A stretch of DNA of 64,000 nucleotides from Ensifer sp. WSM1721 (GTDB taxonomy: Bacteria > Pseudomonadota > Alphaproteobacteria > Rhizobiales > Rhizobiaceae), in contig NZ_CP165782.1 of assembly GCF_000513895.2 (NCBI RefSeq), positions 1,426,001 to 1,490,000 on the forward strand, given 5' to 3'. The position numbers were made by a program, and so were the translations under genes. The notes under the pieces are model-generated. The model did no database searches. It was not told the origin of the DNA and saw nothing but the letters and a program-made list of their open reading frames with translations. Below, in pieces: positions 1 to 10,582 of this stretch. The first letter of the stretch is position 1. Every line of letters begins with the position of its first letter.

Positions 1-561
<561 letters not shown>

Positions 562-703
562 TCGCGTTAAACATTGAAACTGAAAGTGAAATCGAGACGG
601 ATTGCTTCGCGCGGCAATTTCGCTACCAAGGCTTGAGAAGGCGATCGGGTCGTCGCATCAGGGCTGATGCGGCGCCACCGGCGCGAAGAACGCGGAGAGG
701 GTT

Positions 704-2530
704 ATGTGCGGAATTGTGGGCATCGTGGGGACAGAGCCGGTGTCGGAGCGGCTGGTCGATGCGTTGAAGCGTCTGGAATACCGGGGCTATGATTCGGCCG
801 GCGTTGCGACGATCACCGAAGGCGCCTTGCATCGCAGGCGCGCCGAAGGCAAGCTCGTCAATCTCGAAGCGAGGCTGAAGGAAGAGCCGCTGAGCGGCAC
901 CATCGGCATCGCCCACACGCGGTGGGCAACCCACGGTGCTCCGACGGAACGCAATGCCCACCCGCATTTCACCGACGGTGTCGCGGTCGTCCACAACGGC
1001 ATCATCGAGAATTTCGCGGAAATCAAGGACGAGTTGACGGCGGTCGGCGCCGAGTTTCTGACGGACACGGATACGGAGGTCGTCGCGCATCTCCTGGCAA
1101 GATACCGCCGCGAGGGCATGGGGCGACGCGAAGCCATGCATGCGATGCTGAAGCGGGTCAGGGGAGCCTACGCGCTTGCGGTTCTCTTCGAGGATGACCC
1201 GTCGACCATCATGGCGGCGCGCAACGGACCGCCTCTGGCGATCGGCCACGGTAACGGCGAGATGTTCCTGGGCTCCGACGCGATCGCGCTCGCACCCTTC
1301 ACCAACGAAATCACCTATCTGGTCGATGGCGACTGGGCCGTCATCGGCAAGACCGGCGTGCACATCTTCGACAGCGAGGGCAACGTCGTCACGCGCCCGC
1401 GGCAGGTCTCGATGGCTGCCGCCTATCTGGTCGACAAGGGCAATCATCGTCACTTCATGGAGAAGGAGATCTACGAGCAGCCGGAGGTGATCTCCCACGC
1501 ACTCGGCCATTATATCAACTTCATCGACAACCGGGTCGTGCCCGTTTCCGACGGCATCGATTTTGCCAAGGTTCCGAGCCTCGCCATCTCCGCCTGCGGT
1601 ACGGCCTACCTGGCCGGTCTGATCGGCAAATACTGGTTCGAGCGTTATGCGCGCCTGCCGGTCGAAATCGACGTCGCCTCAGAGTTCCGCTATCGGGAAA
1701 TCCCGCTCTCACCGCAGTCGGCCGCCCTTTTCATCTCGCAATCGGGCGAGACGGCCGATACGCTCGCATCGCTCCGGTATTGCAAGGAGCACGGCCTGAA
1801 GATCGGCGCCGTCGTCAACGTCCGCGAATCGACCATTGCCAGGGAGTCCGACGCCGTCTTTCCGATCCTTGCCGGCCCCGAGATCGGCGTCGCCTCGACC
1901 AAGGCATTCACTTGCCAGCTTGCCGTCCTTGCTGCACTCGCCATCGGCGCAGGCAAGGCGCGGGGCACGGTCAGCGACGAGGAGGAGCAGGCACTCGTCA
2001 GGAGTCTCGCCGAGATGCCGCGGATCATGGGCCAAGTGCTGAACAGCGTCCAGCCGAAGATCGAGATCCTGTCGCGGGAACTCTCCAAATGCCGCGACGT
2101 GCTTTACCTCGGCCGCGGCACCAGCTTTCCGCTGGCGATGGAGGGCGCGCTGAAGCTCAAGGAGATTTCCTATATTCACGCCGAAGGCTATGCTGCCGGC
2201 GAGCTGAAGCATGGGCCGATCGCGCTCATCGACGAAAACATGCCGGTCATCGTCATCGCGCCGCACGACCGCTTCTTCGACAAGACCGTCTCCAATATGC
2301 AGGAGGTGGCCGCCCGGGGCGGGCGCATCATTCTCATCACCGACGAGAGAGGAGCCTCGGTATCGAAGCTCGACACGATGCACACGATCGTGCTGCCTGA
2401 CGTCGACGAGGTCATCGCGCCGATGATCTTCTCCCTGCCGGTGCAGCTTCTCGCTTATCATACGGCCGTCTTCATGGGGACCGATGTGGACCAGCCGCGC
2501 AATCTCGCCAAATCGGTTACGGTCGAATGA
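704..2530 (+). CDS. glmS: Glutamine--fructose-6-phosphate aminotransferase
   Basis: GlmS makes glucosamine-6-phosphate from fructose-6-phosphate and glutamine, the first step of UDP-GlcNAc synthesis. The 608 residues match the family length. The N-terminal MCGIVG places the nucleophilic Cys2 directly after the start Met, which fixes the ATG and is typical of class-II glutamine amidotransferases. Two SIS sugar-isomerase domains follow (about residues 285-420 and 455-600), with SGETADT and the conserved C-terminal DQPRNLAKSVTVE. It overlaps the next gene by four bases (ATGA), so translational coupling is likely. No glmS ribozyme is evident in the short leader, as expected for a Gram-negative. 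Confidence 0.97.
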   Translation: MCGIVGIVGTEPVSERLVDALKRLEYRGYDSAGVATITEGALHRRRAEGKLVNLEARLKEEPLSGTIGIAHTRWATHGAPTERNAHPHFTDGVAVVHNGIIENFAEIKDELTAVGAEFLTDTDTEVVAHLLARYRREGMGRREAMHAMLKRVRGAYALAVLFEDDPSTIMAARNGPPLAIGHGNGEMFLGSDAIALAPFTNEITYLVDGDWAVIGKTGVHIFDSEGNVVTRPRQVSMAAAYLVDKGNHRHFMEKEIYEQPEVISHALGHYINFIDNRVVPVSDGIDFAKVPSLAISACGTAYLAGLIGKYWFERYARLPVEIDVASEFRYREIPLSPQSAALFISQSGETADTLASLRYCKEHGLKIGAVVNVRESTIARESDAVFPILAGPEIGVASTKAFTCQLAVLAALAIGAGKARGTVSDEEEQALVRSLAEMPRIMGQVLNSVQPKIEILSRELSKCRDVLYLGRGTSFPLAMEGALKLKEISYIHAEGYAAGELKHGPIALIDENMPVIVIAPHDRFFDKTVSNMQEVAARGGRIILITDERGASVSKLDTMHTIVLPDVDEVIAPMIFSLPVQLLAYHTAVFMGTDVDQPRNLAKSVTVE

Positions 2531-3024
2531 TCATCCGGCCGGAGACCGACGGTGACCGTGAGACGATCCGGCAAGTTACCGAGGCGGCTTTCGCCGGTCA
2601 GCCCTACAGCGATCAGACGGAGGCAGGGATCATCGAACGCCTGCGCGCCGAGGGCGCATTGACGCTGTCGCTCGTCGCGGAGGAAGATCGTGAGGTGATC
2701 GGCCACGTTGCTTTTTCGCCGGTGACGATAACGCCCCCGGCCACTGGCTGGTATGGACTCGGTCCCCTGTCCGTCCGGCCTGATCGGCAAGGGCGTGGCA
2801 CGGGAAGCGCGCTCGTCCGTCGAGGGCTTGAAATGCTGCGGAATTCCGGCGCCGCCGGTTGCGTCCTGGCGGGAGCTCCGGCCTTCTATGGAAGGTTCGG
2901 GTTCCGCAATCAGCCTGCTCTTGTTTTTCCAGGTTGTGCGCCGCAATATTTCATGGCTCTACCCTTGTCAGGAACGCTGGTTTCCGGCACGGTCAGCTAT
3001 CATCCCGCCTTCGGAGCGGTTTGA
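2527..3024 (+). CDS. GNAT family N-acetyltransferase
   Basis: A 165-residue protein with a GNAT fold. It starts MIIRPETDGDRETIRQV, typical of the family, and has the acetyl-CoA pyrophosphate loop RPDRQGRGTGSALV near residues 95-108, followed by a GAPAFYGRFGF segment seen in YhbS-like acetyltransferases. The substrate cannot be read from the sequence. The ATG overlaps the glmS stop (ATGA) and a DUF502 gene starts 18 bp downstream, so it is probably co-transcribed with glmS. A link to amino-sugar metabolism is inference from position only. Confidence 0.85.
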   Translation: MIIRPETDGDRETIRQVTEAAFAGQPYSDQTEAGIIERLRAEGALTLSLVAEEDREVIGHVAFSPVTITPPATGWYGLGPLSVRPDRQGRGTGSALVRRGLEMLRNSGAAGCVLAGAPAFYGRFGFRNQPALVFPGCAPQYFMALPLSGTLVSGTVSYHPAFGAV

Positions 3025-3042
3025 CGGATCGATGGCAACAGC

Positions 3043-3732
3043 ATGACGGACGGTTCCAAAAGCGGCATCATCGCGGCGCGACTGCGCAACTACTTTCTTA
3101 CTGGCCTCATCATCTGCGCCCCCCTCGCGATTACGGTCTGGCTGGTTCGTTCGTTTATCGAATGGGCGGACGGCTGGGTGAAGCCGTATTTGCCGAGCTT
3201 CTACAATCCGGACACCTATCTGCCTGTCGCCATTCCGGGTTTCGGGCTCCTGATCGCCGTGGTGGTGATCACCCTAGTCGGCTTCCTGACCGCAAACCTT
3301 GTGGGGCGCTCGATTATCAATTTCGGCGAGTCGCTGGTCCACAAGACGCCCTTGGTCCGTTCGATCTACAGATCATTGAAGCAGATCTTTCAGACGGTGT
3401 TGCAGGACCAGTCGTCCTCCTTCAAGAAAGCCGGCCTGATCGAATATCCGAGTCCCGGGCTGTGGTCGCTGGTGTTTATCGCTACCGATGTGAAGGGCGA
3501 GATTGCGGCGAAATTCGATGAGCGCGGCATGGATATGGTGACCGTGTTTCTTCCGCCGACGCCGATCCCGACCGCGGGATTCCTTCTCTTCGTGCCGCGC
3601 GAGAAAATCATACCGCTGCAGATGAGCGCTGAGGACGCGGCGAAACTCTTGATCTCAGGCGGTCTCGTGGCTCCGGATTACCAACCGCTTGCAAACGCGC
3701 CGCGGCCGATCACGCAGCAAAAGACCGCCTGA
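3043..3732 (+). CDS. DUF502 family inner-membrane protein
   Basis: A 229-residue protein of the DUF502 family, whose function is unknown. Two hydrophobic helices are visible at about residues 15-37 and 60-85, followed by a soluble domain with the conserved HKTPLVRSIYRSLKQ segment and FLPPTPIPTAGFLLFVP. It is the last gene of the glmU-glmS-GNAT run and converges on recG with only a 10-bp gap. The long conserved soluble part suggests a scaffold rather than a transporter, but nothing in the sequence shows a catalytic site. Confidence 0.85.
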   Translation: MTDGSKSGIIAARLRNYFLTGLIICAPLAITVWLVRSFIEWADGWVKPYLPSFYNPDTYLPVAIPGFGLLIAVVVITLVGFLTANLVGRSIINFGESLVHKTPLVRSIYRSLKQIFQTVLQDQSSSFKKAGLIEYPSPGLWSLVFIATDVKGEIAAKFDERGMDMVTVFLPPTPIPTAGFLLFVPREKIIPLQMSAEDAAKLLISGGLVAPDYQPLANAPRPITQQKTA

Positions 3733-3742
3733 CGTCCGGCCT

Positions 3743-5851
3743 CTAGCCGGCGCGCAGGAAGCGAATCGCCTCGTCCCGGCGGTAGAGATAGAGAAGCGTC
3801 CTCAAGGCCTGGCCGCGCTCTGACGTCAGTTCCGGATCACGATCGATGGCATAGGCGGCGTCCTTGCGCGCCATCTCGAGAAGATCGCCATGCGCTTCGA
3901 GGCTCGCGATGAGGAAGCCCGGCGTACCGGACTGGCGTGTGCCGAGGAGTTCGCCTTCACCGCGCAGCTTCAGATCCTCCTCGGCGATCAGAAAGCCGTC
4001 CTCGGTCTCGCGCAGGATCGACAGGCGTGCGCGGCCGGCTTCGCTGAGCGGGCTTTTGTAGAGCAATATGCAGGTCGATGCCTCGTCGCCACGCCCGACG
4101 CGGCCGCGTAGCTGGTGCAACTGCGCAAGGCCGAAGCGCTCCGCGTGTTCGATCACCATGATCGTCGCGTCCGGAACGTCGACGCCGACTTCCACGACCG
4201 TCGTCGCCACGAGCAGGCGGATCTCGCCGTTCTTGAAGGCGAGCATGACGGCGTCTTTCTCCGGTCCTGCCATCCGGCCGTGCACGAGGCCGACATCAGG
4301 GCCGAAACGGCGGAGGAGGCTTTGATAGCGCTCGTCGGCGGACATGGCGTCGGCCTCCTCGGATTCCTCGACCAATGGGCAGATCCAATAGGCCTTCTTG
4401 CCCTGCCCAAGTGCTGCATCGAGCCTGTCGATCACCTCGCCGGTACGCTCGGTCGGTATCGTGACGGTCTGGATCGGCTTGCGCCCTGCCGGCTTCTCCG
4501 TAAGTTTGGACACGTCCATGTCGCCGAATGCCGCGAGCACCAGGGTGCGGGGAATAGGCGTTGCCGTCATGACGAGCATATGCGGGGAGATGCCTTTGGC
4601 CGTCAGCCGCAGCCTCTGGTGAACGCCGAAGCGGTGCTGTTCGTCGACGACGGCGAGCACGAGCTGTCGATAGTTCACCGCATCCTGAAAAAGCGCATGC
4701 GTGCCGATGATCATCTGCGTTTCGCCGGAAGCGATGCGCTCGAGGATCGCATCACGCTCCTTGCCTTTCGTTCTGCCCGTCAGAACGTCGATCGTGATGC
4801 CCGCCGGTGCTGCCATCTTTGAAAGCGTGGCATGGTGCTGCCGGGCCAGAATTTCCGTCGGCGCCATCAGCACCGCCTGGCCACCGCATTCGACCGCCGC
4901 AAGCATGGCCATCAACGCCACGGCTGTCTTACCGGAGCCGACGTCACCCTGTAGGAGGCGCAGCATGCGCTCGGATCCGGACATGTCGGCAAGAATATCC
5001 CTGACTGCCGCCGATTGGCTCGTCGTCAACGAGAAGGGTAGGGCGGCGACCACTGGGCCGCTCAGCCGGCCGGTCGGATGCACAGGCGTGCCGGCCAGTT
5101 TGCGCAAGCGCTGGCGAACAAGAGCGAGCGAGAGCTGGCCCGCGAGAAACTCGTCGTACGCAAGCCGCCTGCGGGCCGGCGCCTGCGGGGCGACATCGGC
5201 CTCGTCACGCGGTTCGTGCAGACGCTGAAAACTTTCTTTCGCGCTCTGAAAGCCTTGTTGGTGCAGAAGCGACTCTTCCAGCCATTCCGGCAGATCCGGC
5301 ACGCGGGCCACGGCCCCCTCGATCGACTTGTGAAGGAGCTTGGACGAGAGCCCGGCCGTCAGCCCGTAAACGGGTTCGACCAGAGGCAGGCTCCCGGCTT
5401 CGGCTGCCCGGACCATGTAATCCGGATGGACCATGGAGGCACGCCCGTTGAACCAGTCCACTTTGCCGCTGACGATGACCGTTTCATCGATCGGCAAAGC
5501 TTTTTCCAGCCAATTTCCCTTGACGTGGAAGAAGGTGAGCGCAAGTTCGCCGGTGTCGTCGTGAAGAAAGACGCGATAGGGCACGTTCGGCCTGCCGCGT
5601 GGCGACGCTTGGTGGCGGTCCACGCGCCCGGTGATGGTGACGATCGCTCCTTGTGGCGCGTAGGCGATGCCCGGTTGACGGCGACGGTCGATCAGCGAAT
5701 GCGGAGCATGGAACAGGAGATCGATGACCCGGCAATCTTCAATCGATTCGCGCCCGAGCAGCCGGGCGTAAAGGTCGCCGGTCTTCGGTCCGATGCCGGG
5801 CAAAGTGTCGAGAGGTGAAAACAGCGGATCGAGCAGGGCAGGGCGGCGCAT
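3743..5851 (-). CDS. recG: ATP-dependent DNA helicase RecG
   Basis: RecG remodels stalled replication forks and branch-migrates Holliday junctions. The 702 residues show the N-terminal wedge/OB region (PGIGPKTGDLYARLL near residue 18 and the VTITGRV strand near 70), then the superfamily-2 motor: Walker A GDVGSGKTAVA near residue 305, motif II DEQHRFG, motif III TATPIPRT, motif V TTVVEVGVDVPDA and motif VI QLRGRVGRG. A C-terminal DLKLRGEGELLGTRQSG is typical. It is transcribed away from sdhE-mfd, so two repair helicases flank the same 119-bp divergent region. Confidence 0.96.
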   Translation of the reverse strand: MRRPALLDPLFSPLDTLPGIGPKTGDLYARLLGRESIEDCRVIDLLFHAPHSLIDRRRQPGIAYAPQGAIVTITGRVDRHQASPRGRPNVPYRVFLHDDTGELALTFFHVKGNWLEKALPIDETVIVSGKVDWFNGRASMVHPDYMVRAAEAGSLPLVEPVYGLTAGLSSKLLHKSIEGAVARVPDLPEWLEESLLHQQGFQSAKESFQRLHEPRDEADVAPQAPARRRLAYDEFLAGQLSLALVRQRLRKLAGTPVHPTGRLSGPVVAALPFSLTTSQSAAVRDILADMSGSERMLRLLQGDVGSGKTAVALMAMLAAVECGGQAVLMAPTEILARQHHATLSKMAAPAGITIDVLTGRTKGKERDAILERIASGETQMIIGTHALFQDAVNYRQLVLAVVDEQHRFGVHQRLRLTAKGISPHMLVMTATPIPRTLVLAAFGDMDVSKLTEKPAGRKPIQTVTIPTERTGEVIDRLDAALGQGKKAYWICPLVEESEEADAMSADERYQSLLRRFGPDVGLVHGRMAGPEKDAVMLAFKNGEIRLLVATTVVEVGVDVPDATIMVIEHAERFGLAQLHQLRGRVGRGDEASTCILLYKSPLSEAGRARLSILRETEDGFLIAEEDLKLRGEGELLGTRQSGTPGFLIASLEAHGDLLEMARKDAAYAIDRDPELTSERGQALRTLLYLYRRDEAIRFLRAG

Positions 5852-5969
5852 GACAGTGAAATTGCGACGATAAATCCGGCTTTGGCAAGGCTGACAACCC
5901 GCTTTTCAGCGTTTATAGAACCCCCGTCATCACGATCCGCCGCACCGGTGGACGGCAGGAAGGAACCCC

Positions 5970-6275
5970 ATGACCGGCATTTCACGTACGAGCGCCGATC
6001 TTGATCCGCGTCGGCGCAGGATCCTCTTCCGCGCCTGGCACCGCGGTATTCGCGAAATGGACCTGGTCCTGGGCCAGTTTGCCGAGGCGGAGATCGCGAG
6101 CTTGTCCGACGCGGAGCTCGACGAGCTTGAAACGATCATGCGCGAAGAAGACAACGACCTCGTCCGCTGGATCACCGGAGAAAAGCCGCTGCCGGAGCGT
6201 TATGCGACGGAACTTTTCGCCCGCATCGCCGCTTACCGCCCGGATTTCGATCCGGTTCGCCAAGACGCCAGATAA
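5970..6275 (+). CDS. sdhE: Succinate dehydrogenase assembly factor SdhE (FAD assembly)
   Basis: A 101-residue SdhE/SDHAF2-family protein, which helps attach FAD covalently to the SdhA flavoprotein. The diagnostic RGxxE motif is present as HRGIREMDLVLG (about residues 25-36), followed by the helical LSDAELDELETIM and a DNDLVRWITGE segment, all characteristic of the family. The stop is 2 bp from the mfd start, so the two form an operon. The start ATG follows a GGAAGGAA-type ribosome binding site. Confidence 0.92.
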   Translation: MTGISRTSADLDPRRRRILFRAWHRGIREMDLVLGQFAEAEIASLSDAELDELETIMREEDNDLVRWITGEKPLPERYATELFARIAAYRPDFDPVRQDAR

Positions 6276-6277
6276 AC

Positions 6278-9200
6278 ATGATGATGACACCCGGCCTCGA
6301 CCCGAAGAAGATCCTTGCGGCGACGCGGGAGGTGACCATCGGTCCGGTGCCTTCCGGTGCCGAGGCGTTGGTTCTCGCCGAACTGGCGCGAGCGGGGGCG
6401 CCCGTTGCCTACATGCTTTCCGACGGCCAGCGCATTGCCGACCTCGAGCAGGTGCTGGGTTTCGTGGCGCCGGACATTCCCGTCCTCACCTTGCCCGGTT
6501 GGGACTGCCTGCCTTACGACCGCGTCTCGCCGAGTGCCGATACCTCGGCGCGCAGGCTTGCTGCCTTGGGCGCACTCATTGCACATCGTGCGAAGCCGCA
6601 CCCGGCGATCATGCTCGTCACGGTCAATGCCGCGCTACAAAAGATTTCGCCGCGGGACGTGATCGAGAGCCTCGCCTTTTCCGCGCGCCCCGGCAACCAA
6701 ATCCGGATGGATGATCTCGCGGCGCGGCTGGAGCGCAACGGCTTCGAGCGCGTGCCGACGGTGCGCGAGGTCGGCGAATTCGCGGTTCGGGGCGGTATCC
6801 TCGACGTTTATGTGCCGGGTAGCAGCGAGCCGTTGCGGCTCGATTTCTTCGGCGATACGCTGGAGACGATCCGCTCCTTCGATCCCGCCAGTCAGCGCAC
6901 GATCGGGCAGGTCCGCTCCCTCGATCTCAATCCGATGAGCGAAGTTTCGCTGACGCCGGAAACGATCAGCCACTTCCGCAAGCAATATCTTTCGCTCTTC
7001 GGCGCAGCCACGCGCGACGACGCGCTTTACCAGGCGGTCTCGGAAGGGCGCCGCTATGCCGGCATGGAGCATTGGCTGCCGCTCTTCTATGATCGCCTCG
7101 AAACAGTCTTTGACTATCTTGATGGCTTTCGCATCGTGACGGATCACCTCGCGCGTGAAGCAGCCGCGGAACGCTCGAAGCTCATCCTCGACTATTACGA
7201 CGCACGCCTTGCTTCCGCATCGCCGGGCAAGTCGCAGCTTGCGCAGGGCACGCCCTACAAGCCGGTGCCGCCGGAGATGCTTTATCTGAGCGCGAAGGGC
7301 TTCAGTGCGGCGCTCGCCGAGCGCGACGCCATCCGCCTCTCGCCGTTCTCCGAACACGAAGGAGAGGCCCGTCAGGTCGTGACCATAGAGGCGCGTCAGG
7401 GGCTGCGATGGGCAAAGGCGGCAGGTGAGGCCGACGACGACGGCGCGCGCGTCAATGTCTTCGACCAGGCGGTGAGGCACATTGCCGAGAAGCGCGCGAA
7501 AGGCGCGAAGGTTCTCGTTTCCGGCTGGACGGAAGGATCGCTCGACCGTCTCCTGCAGGTGCTCGCCGAGCATGGCCTTGCCAATATCCGCCCGGTCAAA
7601 GCCCTTTCCGATCTGCGCTCACTGAAGCCGGGTGAGGCGGCTTCCGCGGTCCTCAGCCTCGAAGCGGGATTCGAGGCAGGCGATCTCGTCATCATCGGCG
7701 AGCAGGACATTCTCGGCGATCGCCTAGTACGCCGATCGAAGCGCCGCAAGCGCGGGGCTGACTTCATTGCCGAGGTGACGGGTCTCGACGAGGGCAGCTA
7801 CGTGGTCCACGCCGAACACGGAATCGGCCGTTTCGTCGGGCTGCGCACGATCGAGGCCGCCGGGGCGCCGCATGATTGCCTCGAGCTTGTCTATGCCGAC
7901 GACGCCAAGCTCTTCCTGCCGGTAGAAAACATCGAGCTTCTGTCGCGCTATGGTTCGGAGGGGACGGATGCGATCCTCGACAAGCTCGGCGGTGTCGCCT
8001 GGCAGGCGCGCAAGGCGAAGCTCAAGAAGCGGCTGCTCGACATGGCGGGCGGCCTCATCCGCATCGCCGCCGAAAGGCATACCCGACACGCGCCGGTCCT
8101 GAACGCGCAGGACGGGGCCTATGACGAATTCGCCGCCCGCTTCCCCTACGACGAGACCGAGGATCAGTTGAACTCGATCGAGGCGGTTCGGGATGATCTC
8201 GGCAGCGGCCGGCCCATGGACCGTCTCGTGTGCGGCGATGTCGGCTTCGGCAAGACGGAGGTGGCGCTGCGTGCCGCCTTCATCGCGGCGATGAATGGCG
8301 TGCAGGTCGCCGTCGTCGTGCCGACGACCTTGCTTGCGCGGCAGCATTTCAAAACCTTTGCCGAACGATTCCGCGGTCTGCCGATACGCATCCAGCAGGC
8401 GTCCCGTCTTGTCGGCTCGAAGGAGCTGGCGCTGACGAAGAAGGAGGTTACTGAGGGCAAGACGGACATCGTCGTCGGCACGCATGCGCTTCTCGGTTCG
8501 TCGATGAAGTTTGCGAATCTCGGCCTCCTCATCATCGACGAGGAGCAGCACTTCGGCGTCAAGCACAAGGAGCGGCTCAAGGAGCTGAAGACCGACGTGC
8601 ACGTCCTCACGCTGTCGGCGACGCCGATTCCGCGCACGCTTCAGCTCGCGCTCACCGGCGTTCGCGAATTGTCGCTGATCACGACGCCGCCGGTGGACCG
8701 CATGGCGGTGCGCACCTTCATTTCGCCCTTCGACGCGCTGGTGATCCGCGAGACGTTGATGCGCGAGCATTACCGCGGCGGTCAGAGCTTCTACGTCTGC
8801 CCGCGCGTGAGCGATCTTCCGGAGATCCACGACTTCCTGAAATCCGACGTGCCGGAATTGAAGGTCGCCGTGGCGCACGGCCAGATGCCGGCGACCGAAC
8901 TCGAGGACGTCATGAACGCCTTCTATGAAGGGCGCTTTGATGTGCTTCTCTCGACGACGATCGTCGAGTCGGGGCTTGACGTGCCGACTGCGAATACATT
9001 GATCGTGCACCGCGCCGACATGTTCGGCCTCGCTCAGCTCTACCAGCTTCGCGGCCGGGTAGGGCGGTCGAAGGTGCGCGCCTTCGCGCTCTTCACGCTT
9101 CCCGTCAACAAGACGTTGACGGGACCGGCGGAACGGCGTCTCAAGGTATTGCAGTCGCTCGACACGCTCGGCGCCGGATTCCAGCTTGCCAGCCACGACC

Positions 9201-9793
9201 TCGACATCCGCGGCGCCGGCAATCTCCTCGGCGAGGAGCAATCCGGCCATATCAAGGAGGTCGGCTTCGAGCTCTATCAGCAGATGCTCGAGGAGGCGGT
9301 CGCCGAACTCAAGGGTGAAGAGGAAATCCACGACACCGGTTGGTCGCCGCAGATATCGGTCGGCACGCCGGTCATGATTCCGGAAGATTACGTGCCCGAT
9401 CTCAACCTGAGGCTCGGACTCTATCGTCGCCTCGGCGAGCTGACGGATATCAAGGAAATCGACGGCTTCGGGGCGGAACTGATCGACCGCTTCGGTCCGC
9501 TGCCAACCGAGGTCCAGCATCTGCTGAAGATCGTCTACGTCAAATCGCTCTGCCGTACCGCGAATGTCGAGAAGCTCGACGCCGGGCCGAAGGGCGTCGT
9601 CGTTCAGTTCCGCAACAAGGAGTTTCCGAATCCGGCGGCCCTCGTCGGCCATATCGCCAAGCAGGGAACGCTTGCCAAGATCCGGCCGGACCAGAGCATC
9701 TTCTTCCAGCGTGATCTCCCAACGCCCGAGAAGCGCCTCTCGGGTGCCGCGATGGTGATGACGCAGCTCGCGGTGCTCGCAAAACCCGCTTGA
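6278..9793 (+). CDS. mfd: Transcription-repair coupling factor Mfd
   Basis: Mfd removes RNA polymerase stalled at DNA lesions and recruits UvrABC. The 1171 residues fit the family. Visible in order are the UvrB-like N-terminal domain (GWDCLPYDRVSPS; RGGILDVYVPG), the polymerase-interacting domain (SYVVHAEHGIGRFVGL near residue 510), the helicase motor (Walker A GDVGFGKTEVALRA near residue 650, DEEQHFG, SATPIPRT, QLRGRVGRS) and the C-terminal TRCF domain. Translation could begin at any of three tandem ATGs. It is coupled to sdhE and ends at a strong hairpin terminator. Confidence 0.97.
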   Translation: MMMTPGLDPKKILAATREVTIGPVPSGAEALVLAELARAGAPVAYMLSDGQRIADLEQVLGFVAPDIPVLTLPGWDCLPYDRVSPSADTSARRLAALGALIAHRAKPHPAIMLVTVNAALQKISPRDVIESLAFSARPGNQIRMDDLAARLERNGFERVPTVREVGEFAVRGGILDVYVPGSSEPLRLDFFGDTLETIRSFDPASQRTIGQVRSLDLNPMSEVSLTPETISHFRKQYLSLFGAATRDDALYQAVSEGRRYAGMEHWLPLFYDRLETVFDYLDGFRIVTDHLAREAAAERSKLILDYYDARLASASPGKSQLAQGTPYKPVPPEMLYLSAKGFSAALAERDAIRLSPFSEHEGEARQVVTIEARQGLRWAKAAGEADDDGARVNVFDQAVRHIAEKRAKGAKVLVSGWTEGSLDRLLQVLAEHGLANIRPVKALSDLRSLKPGEAASAVLSLEAGFEAGDLVIIGEQDILGDRLVRRSKRRKRGADFIAEVTGLDEGSYVVHAEHGIGRFVGLRTIEAAGAPHDCLELVYADDAKLFLPVENIELLSRYGSEGTDAILDKLGGVAWQARKAKLKKRLLDMAGGLIRIAAERHTRHAPVLNAQDGAYDEFAARFPYDETEDQLNSIEAVRDDLGSGRPMDRLVCGDVGFGKTEVALRAAFIAAMNGVQVAVVVPTTLLARQHFKTFAERFRGLPIRIQQASRLVGSKELALTKKEVTEGKTDIVVGTHALLGSSMKFANLGLLIIDEEQHFGVKHKERLKELKTDVHVLTLSATPIPRTLQLALTGVRELSLITTPPVDRMAVRTFISPFDALVIRETLMREHYRGGQSFYVCPRVSDLPEIHDFLKSDVPELKVAVAHGQMPATELEDVMNAFYEGRFDVLLSTTIVESGLDVPTANTLIVHRADMFGLAQLYQLRGRVGRSKVRAFALFTLPVNKTLTGPAERRLKVLQSLDTLGAGFQLASHDLDIRGAGNLLGEEQSGHIKEVGFELYQQMLEEAVAELKGEEEIHDTGWSPQISVGTPVMIPEDYVPDLNLRLGLYRRLGELTDIKEIDGFGAELIDRFGPLPTEVQHLLKIVYVKSLCRTANVEKLDAGPKGVVVQFRNKEFPNPAALVGHIAKQGTLAKIRPDQSIFFQRDLPTPEKRLSGAAMVMTQLAVLAKPA

Positions 9794-9823
9794 AAACGCC
9801 GCAGCTCTTTCGCGCGGCGTTTT
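9793..9823 (+). terminator. Rho-independent terminator after mfd, probably bidirectional
   Basis: A perfect 10-bp stem, AAAACGCCGC paired with GCGGCGTTTT around an 11-nt loop, begins on the last base of the mfd stop codon. The flanking A and T runs make it usable from both strands, so it can also serve the convergent DsbA-like gene. Confidence 0.8.
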
Positions 9824-9835
9824 CCCCTTTGACGA

Positions 9836-10501
9836 TCAGTGCGCCGGGTGGGCAGCCTTCATCTGCGCAATCTCCCGCAGCGCATTCGTCATGGTCTCGA
9901 CAGATTGCGCGCCCATCACCGCATATTGCTGCTCGATGATGAAGCAGGGCACGCCGGTAACGCCCATCTCGCGGGCCATGTCGACTTCCTGCTTCACGGC
10001 GTCCTTGTCGGCGTCGGATGCGAGTAGAGCGGCAATGACGGGGCGATCGAGGCCAGCTTGTTCCGCGATGTCAAGGAGAACGGCGTGGTCGCCGACGTTG
10101 CGACCTTCCTCGAAATTGGCCTTGAAGAGTCGCCGCACGACATCCGTCTGCGCGAGGTCACCGCTGGTTGCCGCCCAGCGTATCAGCCGATGCGCGTCGA
10201 GAGTGTTCGGGCTGATCTTCACGGCTTCGAAATCGAAAGCGATGCCGACTTCCTGCCCGAGTTCTTCGAGCATCCGATGCGCCTGGTCGACGGACGCCTG
10301 GCCGCCGAGCTTTGCCGCAAGATGCCGCTTATGGTCGACCCCTTCGGGCGGTAGATCGGGGTTCAGCTGATAGGGCCGCCACTGGATCGCCACGTGAATC
10401 TCGCCGGCAACATCGGCAATTGCCTGCTCAAGCCGGTTCTTTCCAAGATAGCACCACGGGCAGACCACGTCCGAGACGATATCGATGTTGACGGTTTCCA
10501 T
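9836..10501 (-). CDS. DsbA-family (FrnE-like) oxidoreductase
   Basis: A 221-residue thioredoxin-fold protein of the DsbA/FrnE branch. The CPWC redox motif sits at about residues 14-17 (VSDVVCPWCYLGKNRLEQA), the helical insertion follows, and the C-terminal part carries the cis-Pro loop GVTGVPCFII. No signal peptide is seen, so it should be cytoplasmic, as FrnE proteins are. It converges on mfd. A role in thiol-disulfide exchange or glutathione-linked isomerisation is inferred from the family, and the substrate is unknown. Confidence 0.88.
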   Translation of the reverse strand: METVNIDIVSDVVCPWCYLGKNRLEQAIADVAGEIHVAIQWRPYQLNPDLPPEGVDHKRHLAAKLGGQASVDQAHRMLEELGQEVGIAFDFEAVKISPNTLDAHRLIRWAATSGDLAQTDVVRRLFKANFEEGRNVGDHAVLLDIAEQAGLDRPVIAALLASDADKDAVKQEVDMAREMGVTGVPCFIIEQQYAVMGAQSVETMTNALREIAQMKAAHPAH

Positions 10502-10582
10502 GGTGCGGCCTTTCCTGTTGTCAAAGCTGCGACATAGGCCGCTCCGCCGCTTCTTTCAATGCGTTACAAAATAGATACCAGC

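Noticed and set aside
7724..9652. 642-codon open frame opposite mfd
   Set aside because: Antisense to conserved helicase motifs, with Arg/Asp/Glu-rich shadow composition.
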